From Geotalea sp. SG265 (GTDB lineage: Bacteria; Desulfobacterota; Desulfuromonadia; Geobacterales; Geobacteraceae), in contig NZ_JAKZFT010000007.1 in NCBI RefSeq assembly GCF_022808985.1, positions 124,001 through 188,000 of the forward strand: a stretch of DNA of 64,000 nt. The letters run 5' to 3'. The position numbers and the translations under genes are program-made. Positions 11,598 to 19,802 of this stretch are shown piece by piece (position 1 is the stretch's first letter; the number at the start of each line of letters is the position of its first letter). Under the pieces are notes generated by a model. It saw only the letters and a list, made by a program, of their open reading frames with translations. It made no database searches and was not told where the DNA came from.

Positions 11598-12965
11598 ATG
11601 TATCTTGAAGACACCATAGCAGCAATCAGCACCCCCATCGGGGAGGGGGGCATCGGTATTATCCGGATCAGCGGTCCCGATTCTCTTCCCATAGCCCGCT
11701 CCATCTTCCGAAAGCGTCTTGACGGTGGCCTGAAAAGCCACCGTTTCTATTATGGGCACATTATCGATCCGGACTCCGGTTCCCTTCTTGACGAGGCAAT
11801 GGCGGTTTTCATGGGGAGTCCCAATTCTTTTACCCGGGAGGACGTCCTGGAGCTGCACTGTCATGGCGGCTATTTGGTCGTGCAGCGTGTCCTGGCCCTG
11901 ACATTGCGTCATGGGGCGCGCCTTGCCGAACCGGGGGAATTTACCAAACGCGCCTTTCTCAATGGACGAATCGACCTGGTGCAGGCCGAAGCCATCATGG
12001 ATGTCATTCGCAGCCGTTCGGAGATGTCTCTCAATCTCGCTCAGCATCAGCGTGAAGGGCTGCTTTCCCTGCGCCTTGCCCAGGTGAAGGAATCCCTGCT
12101 TTCCTCCCTCGCACTGCTGGAAGCCTATATCGATTTTCCAGAAGAGGATATCGACCATGCTGCCAAAGATCACATCAAGGAGAATGCGGTCGCCTCACTG
12201 GTTATGCTGGACGAACTGCTCTCCGGTTTTTCCGAAGGTAGAATCATCAGGGAAGGGGTCTCAGTTGTTATTGCCGGAAAGCCGAATGTGGGCAAGTCCA
12301 GCCTTCTTAATGCCCTCTTGCGGGAAAAACGGGCCATTGTCACTGCCGTTCCCGGTACCACCCGCGACCTCATCGAGGAGCAGATGACCATTAAAGGATT
12401 GCCGGTCAAACTTCTGGATACGGCGGGCATCCGGGAATCTGACGACCAGGTGGAAAGGGAAGGGGTCAAGCTGTCGCTGGAAAAACTCGCTTCTGCAGAT
12501 TTAATACTCTTTGTCGTCGATGGTTCATCCCCTTTCGACGATGGAGATCGGGCCGTTCTGGAACGCCTTACAGGTTTCAGCTTTATGGTCGTTAAGAACA
12601 AGGTGGATATGGACACCACACCGGTGCTTCCCTTTGGAGCAGAGGTTCCGGTTGTCTCCGTATCGACCCGTACTGGCCAGGGTCTGATGCAATTACAGCA
12701 GGTCATTTTCGATTTCTTTATCCATCATGGAGACAGGGACAGCCGTGACTTCGTTGCCATCTCTCAAGTTCGGCACCGGGATGCCCTTGATGGTTGCCGG
12801 CAAGCCCTGGGTACTTTTATGGCAAACCTGGAGCGGGCAGTTAATCCAGACCTTTTGGCGATTGACCTGCGGGATGCCCTTGCCGCATTGGGTGAGGTGA
12901 CCGGTGAGACCACCGCGGATGATGTACTCGATCGAATTTTTCAGCAGTTTTGTATTGGTAAATAG
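11598..12965 (+). CDS. mnmE: tRNA uridine-5-carboxymethylaminomethyl(34) synthesis GTPase MnmE
   Basis: GTPase that, with MnmG, modifies the wobble uridine of several tRNAs. The 455-residue protein has the N-terminal folate-binding domain (DTIAAISTPIGEGGIGIIRISG), a helical domain and an inserted G domain: G1 GKPNVGKSSLLNALL, G3 DTAGIRE, G4 NKVD. It ends in the catalytic C-terminal motif FCIGK, whose cysteine is needed for modification. Length is normal. MnmG follows after a spacer containing a parS site. Confidence 0.96.
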   Translation: MYLEDTIAAISTPIGEGGIGIIRISGPDSLPIARSIFRKRLDGGLKSHRFYYGHIIDPDSGSLLDEAMAVFMGSPNSFTREDVLELHCHGGYLVVQRVLALTLRHGARLAEPGEFTKRAFLNGRIDLVQAEAIMDVIRSRSEMSLNLAQHQREGLLSLRLAQVKESLLSSLALLEAYIDFPEEDIDHAAKDHIKENAVASLVMLDELLSGFSEGRIIREGVSVVIAGKPNVGKSSLLNALLREKRAIVTAVPGTTRDLIEEQMTIKGLPVKLLDTAGIRESDDQVEREGVKLSLEKLASADLILFVVDGSSPFDDGDRAVLERLTGFSFMVVKNKVDMDTTPVLPFGAEVPVVSVSTRTGQGLMQLQQVIFDFFIHHGDRDSRDFVAISQVRHRDALDGCRQALGTFMANLERAVNPDLLAIDLRDALAALGEVTGETTADDVLDRIFQQFCIGK

Positions 12966-12992
12966 GCAAATGTTTCACGTGAAACATTTGCC
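12965..12992. promoter_or_regulatory. parS centromere site (ParB-binding palindrome)
   Basis: The 16-mer TGTTTCACGTGAAACA at 12971-12986 matches the parS consensus exactly. The symmetry extends to a 28-base perfect palindrome (12965-12992). It sits about 5.5 kb from the presumed origin, where parS sites normally cluster. The ParB that would bind it is not encoded in this window. Confidence 0.93.
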
Positions 12993-13008
12993 ATCAAGCC
13001 TTGCCATT

Positions 13009-13037
13009 CAAGGGCTGACGACTGGATCAGCCCCTTG
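13009..13037 (+). terminator. Weak hairpin between mnmE and mnmG
   Basis: CAAGGGCTGA and TCAGCCCCTTG form a stem with one bulge, followed by only a short T-rich stretch. It may be a weak terminator or attenuator after mnmE. Confidence 0.35.
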
Positions 13038-13066
13038 TTTCACCGGCAACGGCGTGGAGTGAGACG

Positions 13067-14941
13067 GTGATTTTTTACGATAAGCATTATGATGTGCTCG
13101 TTGTCGGGGGTGGGCATGCCGGCTGCGAGGCGGCCCTGGCGGCTGCCAGGATGGGCCGTGAGACGCTGCTGCTGACCATCAACCTGGATGCCATCGCGCT
13201 GATGTCATGCAATCCGGCCATAGGGGGGTTGGCAAAGGGACACCTGGTCAAGGAGATCGATGCGCTGGGCGGAGAGATGGCGAAGAATATCGATGCCACC
13301 GGCATCCAGTTCCGCATTCTCAATACCAAGAAGGGGCCGGCTGTTCGCGCCTCACGGGCACAGGCCGATAAGCAGCAATACCGCCTGAGAATGAAGCGGG
13401 TACTGGAAGGGGAAGAGCACCTCCATCTCAAACAGGGGGAGGTGACGGCACTGGTATTGAACGACGATACGGTCACCGGTGTCGATACCCGGGCCGGGGT
13501 CCGGTACATGGCAAAAACGGTCATCCTGACCACCGGCACCTTCATGCGGGGCCTGATCCATATCGGTCTCGTTCATTACAGCGGCGGCCGGGCGGGTGAT
13601 CTTCCCTCCGTGGGGCTGTCCGATAATCTCCGGGAGCTGGGCTTTGCCGTGGGAAGGCTGAAGACGGGAACACCCGCCCGGCTCGATAGCCGCACCATCG
13701 ACTTCAACAAGCTGGAACCACAGTACGGTGACGATGAGCCGCTTCCCTTTTCTTTCTCCACGGAACGTATAGTCACCAGGCAGGTTCCCTGTCATATTGC
13801 CTATACCAACGAACGCAGTCATGAGATCATCCGCTCCGGCCTGGATCGATCACCCCTTTACTCAGGGATCATTGAAGGAGTGGGCCCACGTTATTGTCCC
13901 TCCATCGAGGACAAGGTGGTACGGTTTCCTGAAAAGGACCGCCATCAGACCTTCATCGAGCCGGAGGGGCTGGATACGGTGGAGGTATACCCCAGCGGGC
14001 TCTCCACCTCACTGCCGATAGACGTCCAGTGGCAGTTTTATCGCTCCATTGTCGGACTTGAACGGGTTGAGATCATGCGTCCCGCCTACGCCATCGAGTA
14101 CGACTACGTGGATCCCATCCAGCTCCATGCCTCCCTTGAGACAAAGCGGTTGATGAACCTTTACCACGCCGGACAGATAAACGGCACCTCGGGCTATGAA
14201 GAGGCAGCAGCCCAAGGGCTCGTGGCAGGGATCAATGCGGCGCTGCGGGTTCAGGGAAAAGAACCGCTCATCCTGGGCAGAAACGATGCCTACATCGGCG
14301 TGATGATCGACGATCTGGTGACCCTGGGCAGTAAGGAACCTTACCGCATGTTCACTTCCCGGGCCGAATACCGGCTGCTGCTGCGGGAGGATAATGCGGA
14401 TTTGCGGTTGCGCGAGCGGGGACACGCAGTTGGACTGGTCAGGGAAAATGAGTATGGGAAATTCGTCAGAAAGCGGGAGATGATAGGGGAGGAGTTGCAG
14501 CGGTTGCGTCGGGAAAAACTACTCCCATCCCAGGCGGATGCGGCTTTTCTTGAGGAGTTTAACCTGAATGGCGTGCAGAACGCCCTTACCTACGAGCAAC
14601 TCCTCAGGCGCCCGGATATAACTGCCACCGATTTATCGAGAATTGACGGGAAAATCATGGAAACCCCGGCCGCTGTGCGGGAGCAGGTGGAGATCCAGAT
14701 CAAGTACCAGGGGTATATCGACAGGCAACTGGAACAGGTGGAGCGGTCGAAAAAGCTGGAGAACGCCAGGATACCCCGGGATATGCAGTATGCAGGGCTG
14801 CCGGGACTGTCAACCGAGGTTCAGGAAAAGCTGCAGGCCTTCAGACCCGATACTCTTGGGCAGGCATCGCGCATACCAGGGGTGACGCCTGCCGCCATCA
14901 CCATACTTTCCATTGCCCTGAAGTCCAGGAGCGGCCAGTGA
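13067..14941 (+). CDS. mnmG: tRNA uridine-5-carboxymethylaminomethyl(34) synthesis enzyme MnmG
   Basis: FAD enzyme that partners MnmE in wobble uridine modification. The 624-residue protein begins with a Rossmann motif VVGGGHAGCEAALAAAR, has the conserved CNPAIGGLAKGHLVKEIDALGG segment shortly after, and carries the typical SGYEEAAAQGLVAGINAA and MFTSRAEYRLLLREDNAD motifs. The start is GTG at 13067 with GGAG upstream. Its stop codon overlaps the rsmG start (GTGA), so the two are coupled. Confidence 0.96.
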   Translation: MIFYDKHYDVLVVGGGHAGCEAALAAARMGRETLLLTINLDAIALMSCNPAIGGLAKGHLVKEIDALGGEMAKNIDATGIQFRILNTKKGPAVRASRAQADKQQYRLRMKRVLEGEEHLHLKQGEVTALVLNDDTVTGVDTRAGVRYMAKTVILTTGTFMRGLIHIGLVHYSGGRAGDLPSVGLSDNLRELGFAVGRLKTGTPARLDSRTIDFNKLEPQYGDDEPLPFSFSTERIVTRQVPCHIAYTNERSHEIIRSGLDRSPLYSGIIEGVGPRYCPSIEDKVVRFPEKDRHQTFIEPEGLDTVEVYPSGLSTSLPIDVQWQFYRSIVGLERVEIMRPAYAIEYDYVDPIQLHASLETKRLMNLYHAGQINGTSGYEEAAAQGLVAGINAALRVQGKEPLILGRNDAYIGVMIDDLVTLGSKEPYRMFTSRAEYRLLLREDNADLRLRERGHAVGLVRENEYGKFVRKREMIGEELQRLRREKLLPSQADAAFLEEFNLNGVQNALTYEQLLRRPDITATDLSRIDGKIMETPAAVREQVEIQIKYQGYIDRQLEQVERSKKLENARIPRDMQYAGLPGLSTEVQEKLQAFRPDTLGQASRIPGVTPAAITILSIALKSRSGQ

Positions 14942-15615
14942 AACCGGCGGCGCGAGAGTTGTTGCAGGCAGGGGGACAGGCATTGGCTCTTAATCTGACT
15001 GTCGGGCAGTTGGATAGCTTCGACCGCTACGGAGAAGAGCTGAAGAAATGGAACCGGAAAATAAACCTCACCGCCATTACCTCCGATGAAGAAATTGCCC
15101 TTAAGCATTTTGTCGATTCCCTGGCGGTGGCACCCTATCTCCGAGCGGATGATGCGCTGCTTGATATCGGTTCCGGTGCTGGTTTTCCCTCTCTGCCGCT
15201 GAAGATCGTCATGCCGGGTCTCAAGGTGACCTCCATCGATGCGGTGGAGAAGAAAATCATTTTCCAGCGCAACGTTGCCCGGCTCCTGGGCTTGGCCGAT
15301 TTTCGAGCTCTCCATGGCAGAGCCGAGCAGCTGCAGCCGGAAGAGGGAAACAGGTTTGACGTTGTCGTCTCACGTGCATTTTCCGACATTCCGACCTTTG
15401 CCCGGATGGCGTTGCCACTTTTGGAAAAAAATGGAGCCATCATTGCCATGAAAGGGAAAGAGGGGAGCAATGAGGCAGACGCCGCGGAAAAATTTCTTAG
15501 AGAGCTGAGGCTGGCGGTGACGGCGGTGGAAATTTTCAATCTGCCTGCCGCTAGCGACACCCGCAGCCTCGTTTTTATCGGCCGCATCGGAGAAAAAACG
15601 GCCAAAAGCAGCTAA
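14938..15615 (+). CDS. rsmG: 16S rRNA (guanine(527)-N(7))-methyltransferase RsmG
   Basis: SAM-dependent methyltransferase for 16S rRNA position G527. The 225-residue protein has the family segments FDRYGEELKKWNRKINLTAI, HFVDSLAV and the SAM-binding loop LLDIGSGAGFPSLPLKI. The GTG start overlaps the mnmG stop codon. In many bacteria parA and parB follow this gene; here a lipoprotein gene and then a chemosensory operon follow instead, so the conserved origin block ends here. Confidence 0.94.
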   Translation: MKPAARELLQAGGQALALNLTVGQLDSFDRYGEELKKWNRKINLTAITSDEEIALKHFVDSLAVAPYLRADDALLDIGSGAGFPSLPLKIVMPGLKVTSIDAVEKKIIFQRNVARLLGLADFRALHGRAEQLQPEEGNRFDVVVSRAFSDIPTFARMALPLLEKNGAIIAMKGKEGSNEADAAEKFLRELRLAVTAVEIFNLPAASDTRSLVFIGRIGEKTAKSS

Positions 15616-15767
15616 TCCCTCCAAATTGCCCCTCCAGCCCTATTTTCCTTTTCAGGCAGGGTTTACCCTGGATTACTTCGAGAACGGCTGCTGGAAAGGG
15701 ATTTCGCAAGGACATGGTTTTTGTCGGAAAATCGCATGGTTGGCGCAAGATGGGAATAAAGACCCGT

Positions 15768-15795
15768 TTGCACATCGCACGAGCGCTGTTATAAG
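15768..15795 (+). promoter_or_regulatory. Sigma-70 type promoter for the glycine-zipper lipoprotein
   Basis: TTGCAC at 15768-15773 and TATAAG at 15790-15795 are spaced by 16 bases, about 43 bases upstream of the GTG start at 15838. Confidence 0.55.
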
Positions 15796-15837
15796 TATAG
15801 GTAGACGACCACATGCACGATCCGATGGAGGCAACCA

Positions 15838-16581
15838 GTGAAGCGACTCATGATCATCCTGATGTTATTTGCCGTTTCACTCGGCGGCTGTACCAGGTAC
15901 AAGACCCAATATGCGGCATTCAGACCACCGGAGGCCTACGGCAACTTCCAGGTGGCCAACGGTGTGCGGATCGGGGGAGAAGCCTATGCCGATGGCGATG
16001 CCGCAGAGGATGCATTCGGATTCGACATCAAGGGAGCGGGGCTCCTCCCAGTGCAGTTGGTGCTGGATAACAGGAGCGGCAAGAATGCGGAGATCGTCTC
16101 CGATCAGACATTCCTGATCGACAGGAAAAATGGCTACTGGAGGATCATCCCGAACAATGTGGCCATAGCGCGCCTGGAAAGCTCCACCCAGCTTGCTGCC
16201 TATTTCGGCAAGGGGGCGGGTAAAGGAGCGGTACTCGGTGCGGCAGCTGGAACAGTCCTGGGAGCGGCTCTTGGCATTGTCAGCGGCAGAAGCATAGGAG
16301 AGGGTGCCCTGCGAGGGGGAGCCCTTGGAACGGCAGGAGGAGCGGTAATCGGCGGAGCAAGTGAAGGGAGCTCCCCGGAGCGTGGGCGAAGCATCATGGA
16401 TGATATCCGGGCCAAGAGCTTGGAGGGGAAAGTCATTCCTGCAGATCATCTGGCCAACGGCTTCGTTTTTTTCCCCGGCGAGGCAGAAACGGCCAAAGAG
16501 TTGCGGCTGCGTTTGCGGCAGCCTGAAAGCGGAGTGGAGAGGACGGTTGTCTTGCCATTTCCCGAGAAAGAAAATAAGTGA
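15838..16581 (+). CDS. Lipoprotein with glycine-zipper segment
   Basis: The 247-residue product starts with a lipoprotein signal peptide (MKRLMIILMLFAVSLGGC; lipobox LGGC, cysteine 18), so it is probably a lipid-anchored envelope protein. Residues about 125-175 form a glycine/alanine-rich repeat (KGAGKGAVLGAAAGTVLGAA and onward) like the glycine-zipper domains of envelope proteins. The flanks are soluble and unrecognised. The GTG start has GGAGG seven bases upstream. It stands alone between rsmG and the converging cheB. Molecular function is unknown. Confidence 0.8.
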   Translation: MKRLMIILMLFAVSLGGCTRYKTQYAAFRPPEAYGNFQVANGVRIGGEAYADGDAAEDAFGFDIKGAGLLPVQLVLDNRSGKNAEIVSDQTFLIDRKNGYWRIIPNNVAIARLESSTQLAAYFGKGAGKGAVLGAAAGTVLGAALGIVSGRSIGEGALRGGALGTAGGAVIGGASEGSSPERGRSIMDDIRAKSLEGKVIPADHLANGFVFFPGEAETAKELRLRLRQPESGVERTVVLPFPEKENK

Positions 16582-16924
16582 ACATGCGGAAAAATGGTGA
16601 GCCTGGGCGATGGCTCTTCACGGCACAGGTGATTGCCGCGGCGCTTGTCCCAGGCAGGGTGATCGGCCGGCACGGGTTAGAATCTGCAGCGCAGTTGACC
16701 TGGGGCGAGAGCGGCTATTTACAGCCTGCGCCGGAGACTTTGCTAGTGCATCTCGGCGACTTGAGGGCACTGGTAGATGGAAAGTTGCACCTGCGCCTCT
16801 TTATAAAAGAATGTCTGGCACCGGCGGCGCCGTTTCTGCTCTTCCGCTTAAAAAGGCAGGGGTTTTCCCGATGCCGTGCAGAAGCAGCACGTGAAGGCAT
16901 TTATCTCAGTGCCGAGGTCTGAAA
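16582..16924. other. Intergenic region without a supported gene
   Basis: These 343 bases lie between the lipoprotein gene and the 3' end of cheB. A plus-strand frame from 16578 to 16922 is open, but its product resembles no protein family and it lacks a ribosome binding site. I see no strong terminator, promoter or structured RNA here. Confidence 0.5.
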
Positions 16925-17998
16925 TCAGCTGGCAATCCTCGCTATTTCGAATCCTATCTGGTCCAGAGGCAGCACCTCGTCTGCCACTCCCCCCTCAATG
17001 CAGGCCTTCGGCATACCATAGATGGTAGACGTCGTCTCATCTTGAACGAGCGTGATACCCCCCTTGTTTTTCAAAAACTGCATTCCCTTGAAACCGTCGC
17101 TCCCCATGCCGGTCAGCACCACGCCAAGCATAGAGCCGTTGCTGGCCTCGGCAAGGCTGTGCATCATCTGATCTACGGAGGGGATATAGAGGTATTGGGG
17201 AAAAGCAGTGGTCGGGTCGGTTTTCACCATCAGGCCGGCACCCTGCCGGACGAGCGTGGTGTGCCGACCGCCGGGAGCGACGAGCACCTGTCCCGGGCGG
17301 AGCAGGTCTCCATCCTTGGCTTCGCGAATTTCCAATGAGCACCGGGCATTCAACCGTTCCGCATAGGGGCCGGTAAAAGCCTTGGGCATGTGAATGGCAA
17401 CCATGATGCCGAAGGGGAAGTTCGCCGGTATCCGGGAAAGAACTTCCTGAAGGGCGACGGGGCCGCCTGTGGAGGCGCCGATGCCGACGCAGTTCACCTT
17501 CCGGGAAAAAAGGGATTTCTTGATGGCGGCAGGGGAGGTGAGAGCAGTGCGCCTGATCCCCGTCCCCATGGGGATAAGAGAACTGCCGGCCAGTTTGACT
17601 TTCACCAGCAGTTCTTCCCGGAATATGCTCTGCGCTTCCGCTGAGTCGCTGATGTTTTTGGGGATATAGTCTATGGCGCCCGCTTCCAGCGCTTCAAAGG
17701 TTGCCTTGGCTCCCTCGCAGGTGAGCGTCGATACCATCAAGACCCTTGTGGGTGCCTTGGCCATGATCTGTTTAAGGGCGGCAATACCGTCCATCCGTGG
17801 CATTTCCACATCCATCGTAATCAGGTCGGGCTTCAACTCGATGGCCTTTTCAACCCCTTCGACGCCATCGGCAGCGATGCCGACAATTTCGATCTGGGGA
17901 TCTTTGGCCAGGATGCCGCGAATGGCCATCCTCATGAAGCATGAATCGTCAACGACCAGAACTTTCAATCTGTTACGTAGCAATGAACTCATGGTCAC
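16925..17998 (-). CDS. cheB: Chemotaxis response regulator protein-glutamate methylesterase (CheB, first system)
   Basis: Removes methyl groups from chemoreceptors when phosphorylated by CheA. The 357-residue protein has a receiver domain (acid pair Asp17-Asp18, phosphorylation site Asp63 in TMDVEMPRMDG) and a C-terminal esterase domain with serine in GIGASTGGP, histidine in VAIHMPKAF and aspartate in GMGSDGFKG. All catalytic residues are present. The GTG start overlaps the stop codon of the upstream HDOD gene. It is the last gene of a leftward cheW-cheA-cheR-HDOD-cheB operon. Confidence 0.94.
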   Translation of the reverse strand: MTMSSLLRNRLKVLVVDDSCFMRMAIRGILAKDPQIEIVGIAADGVEGVEKAIELKPDLITMDVEMPRMDGIAALKQIMAKAPTRVLMVSTLTCEGAKATFEALEAGAIDYIPKNISDSAEAQSIFREELLVKVKLAGSSLIPMGTGIRRTALTSPAAIKKSLFSRKVNCVGIGASTGGPVALQEVLSRIPANFPFGIMVAIHMPKAFTGPYAERLNARCSLEIREAKDGDLLRPGQVLVAPGGRHTTLVRQGAGLMVKTDPTTAFPQYLYIPSVDQMMHSLAEASNGSMLGVVLTGMGSDGFKGMQFLKNKGGITLVQDETTSTIYGMPKACIEGGVADEVLPLDQIGFEIARIAS

Positions 17999-18897
17999 TC
18001 CGCAATAACCCCTTGAAAAATCGATTGGACCAGATCCTGAATTTCAGGGACACGGTCATCAAGCTCATAGCAGAACCGCTCCACGTCAAAGTCTGCAAGG
18101 TGGGGGGCGTAATTTTTAAGTATGGACCAAGACCTTTCATCGGCAAGGTTGAAGGTAATCCAGGACTGACTGCCATAATCCAGTTGCCGGACCGAGCAGA
18201 ACAAATCAGCCAGGTTGACGATTGAGACTAGGATGGGGTCGATGATGGCCTCTTCAGGGGCGTGATGCAGGGCGATGACTTCGCAGTAATCGGCGGGGAA
18301 ATTCCATTTTTGGGCGATGCAATGGCCGATCTCGCTGTGACTGGTGCCGAAGAATTCCCTTTCCGCTTCGACCATGCGATAGCTTTTGCCTTTGATGGAG
18401 GCCAGCAGTTGTTCAAATTCGGTGCGCCGATAATAGCTCAAGAGAACCTCGCCGATATCATGGACGATGCCGACCAGGTAGGCCTTTTCCGTGTCGGGGT
18501 AGCGGAACCGCTGGGCGATGATCTTGGCGACAATGCCGACCCCGAAGGAATGTTCCCAGAAGGTCCTGATGTCGAATGCGCCATCCTTTCCCTGAAAGAC
18601 ATCGATGAATGAGCAGGTAAAGGCAAGCTCCCTGATATGGCGGAATCCCAGATAGATGAGGGCGCGTTTCACCGATTTGATCTCATGGGCCGGCTTATAG
18701 AAGGGCGAGTTTACCATCCTTATTACCCGAGCGGCGAGAACCTGATCGGTCAGGATCATATCGGCAACTTCGTCCAATTCCACATCGGGTTTGTCGAGGA
18801 GTTCAATGACTTTGGTGGCCACATGGGGGATGGTGGGGAGTTCGGAGATGGCATCCACCATGGCCCGGGCGTTATTCATCAAAACGCTGTCGCTCAT
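17995..18897 (-). CDS. HDOD domain-containing protein in chemosensory operon
   Basis: The 300-residue protein matches the HDOD family, a degenerate relative of HD phosphohydrolases used as a signalling domain. Characteristic segments are LPTIPHVATKVIELLDKPD, VIRMVNSPFY, KRALIYLGFRHIRELA and YLVGIVHDIGEVLL. The start at MSDSVLMNNARAM has AAGGA nine bases upstream; a longer frame would run back into cheR. It lies between cheR and cheB and overlaps cheB by three bases, so it is probably an output or modulator of this chemosensory pathway. No enzymatic activity can be assigned. Confidence 0.87.
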   Translation of the reverse strand: MSDSVLMNNARAMVDAISELPTIPHVATKVIELLDKPDVELDEVADMILTDQVLAARVIRMVNSPFYKPAHEIKSVKRALIYLGFRHIRELAFTCSFIDVFQGKDGAFDIRTFWEHSFGVGIVAKIIAQRFRYPDTEKAYLVGIVHDIGEVLLSYYRRTEFEQLLASIKGKSYRMVEAEREFFGTSHSEIGHCIAQKWNFPADYCEVIALHHAPEEAIIDPILVSIVNLADLFCSVRQLDYGSQSWITFNLADERSWSILKNYAPHLADFDVERFCYELDDRVPEIQDLVQSIFQGVIAE

Positions 18898-18907
18898 GGT
18901 ACAGTCC

Positions 18908-19780
18908 TTATTTGTGGTAGGCGAAGCCACCGGGAAAATGGATCGTCTTGAATTTATCGTTGACCCCGTGCAGCGACTCCGACTGGCCGACAAAAAAGTA
19001 GCCGTAAGGCTGCAGGTTATTGTAAAAGTGCTGCACGACCTTCGATTTAGAAGCTACGTCGAAATAAATCAGTACATTAGCACAGAAAATCAGATCAAAA
19101 CTTTTCATGAAAAGCATCTTGTTGTCATCGTACAGGTTAAGTAGCGAGAAATTGACCAATTTTTTCACCTCCGGGGCGAGGATGAAACGCTCCGAGGATT
19201 CAGTCTTGAAATATTTGCGCCGGTAGTAGTCAGGTGTATTCCGCACGGAATAGGAGCCATAAATTCCTTCCTTTGCCTGGGCGATGACGGTCTCGTTGAT
19301 ATCAGTGCCGACGATTTCGATGATCCAGTCCTTGAGCAGGGTATTACGTTTTTCAAGTAGGATCATGGCAAGGGTGTACGCTTCCTCTCCAGAGGACGAG
19401 CCGGCACTCCAGATGCGCAATTTGCGGAATCCCATTTTTGACTTCGTTTCGACAATATCGGGGAGGATTTTGTTTTCCAGGGCAGCAAGCTGCGGGCCAT
19501 TGCGGAAAAAACAGGTCTCATTGGTGGTTATTTCGTCAAGAAGGTGGCGCAGTTCGCCGCTGCCGGTGATGCTGTTTCTGATGTACTGGTAGTATTCGGC
19601 ATGGCTTTTTACTTTCGTTGCCTCCATGCGGCGGCAGATGCGGCTTTCCAGGAAGTACTTCTTGCTGGCGTGAAAGTAAATGCCGCACAGGTTGTAGATG
19701 TAATCCCTGAGGGTCTCGAAGTCTTTGTCGGAGATCTTCACTGTGGGGGTTTTGAGCTCTGGGAAAAATGTCTGTTCCAT
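18908..19780 (-). CDS. cheR: Chemotaxis protein-glutamate O-methyltransferase (CheR, first system)
   Basis: SAM-dependent enzyme that methylates glutamates on chemoreceptors. The 290-residue protein has the N-terminal helical domain (MEATKVKSHAEYYQYI), the hallmark TTNETCFFRN, the SAM loop IWSAGSSSGEEAYTLAMI and the C-terminal CANVLIYFD and GYFFVGQSESL motifs. No tetratricopeptide extension is present. No receptor gene is linked, so its substrate receptors lie elsewhere. A second CheR is encoded at 62938-63825. Confidence 0.94.
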   Translation of the reverse strand: MEQTFFPELKTPTVKISDKDFETLRDYIYNLCGIYFHASKKYFLESRICRRMEATKVKSHAEYYQYIRNSITGSGELRHLLDEITTNETCFFRNGPQLAALENKILPDIVETKSKMGFRKLRIWSAGSSSGEEAYTLAMILLEKRNTLLKDWIIEIVGTDINETVIAQAKEGIYGSYSVRNTPDYYRRKYFKTESSERFILAPEVKKLVNFSLLNLYDDNKMLFMKSFDLIFCANVLIYFDVASKSKVVQHFYNNLQPYGYFFVGQSESLHGVNDKFKTIHFPGGFAYHK

Positions 19781-19802
19781 AAGTGCAGTCGGCCTAAATA
19801 TA

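Noticed and set aside
13031-13046. TTGTTTCACCGGCAAC as a second parS site
   Set aside because: Only the left half resembles the consensus; the central CACGTG is missing.
16578-16922. 114-codon plus-strand frame after the lipoprotein
   Set aside because: No ribosome binding site, no recognisable domain, and the composition looks like non-coding spacer.
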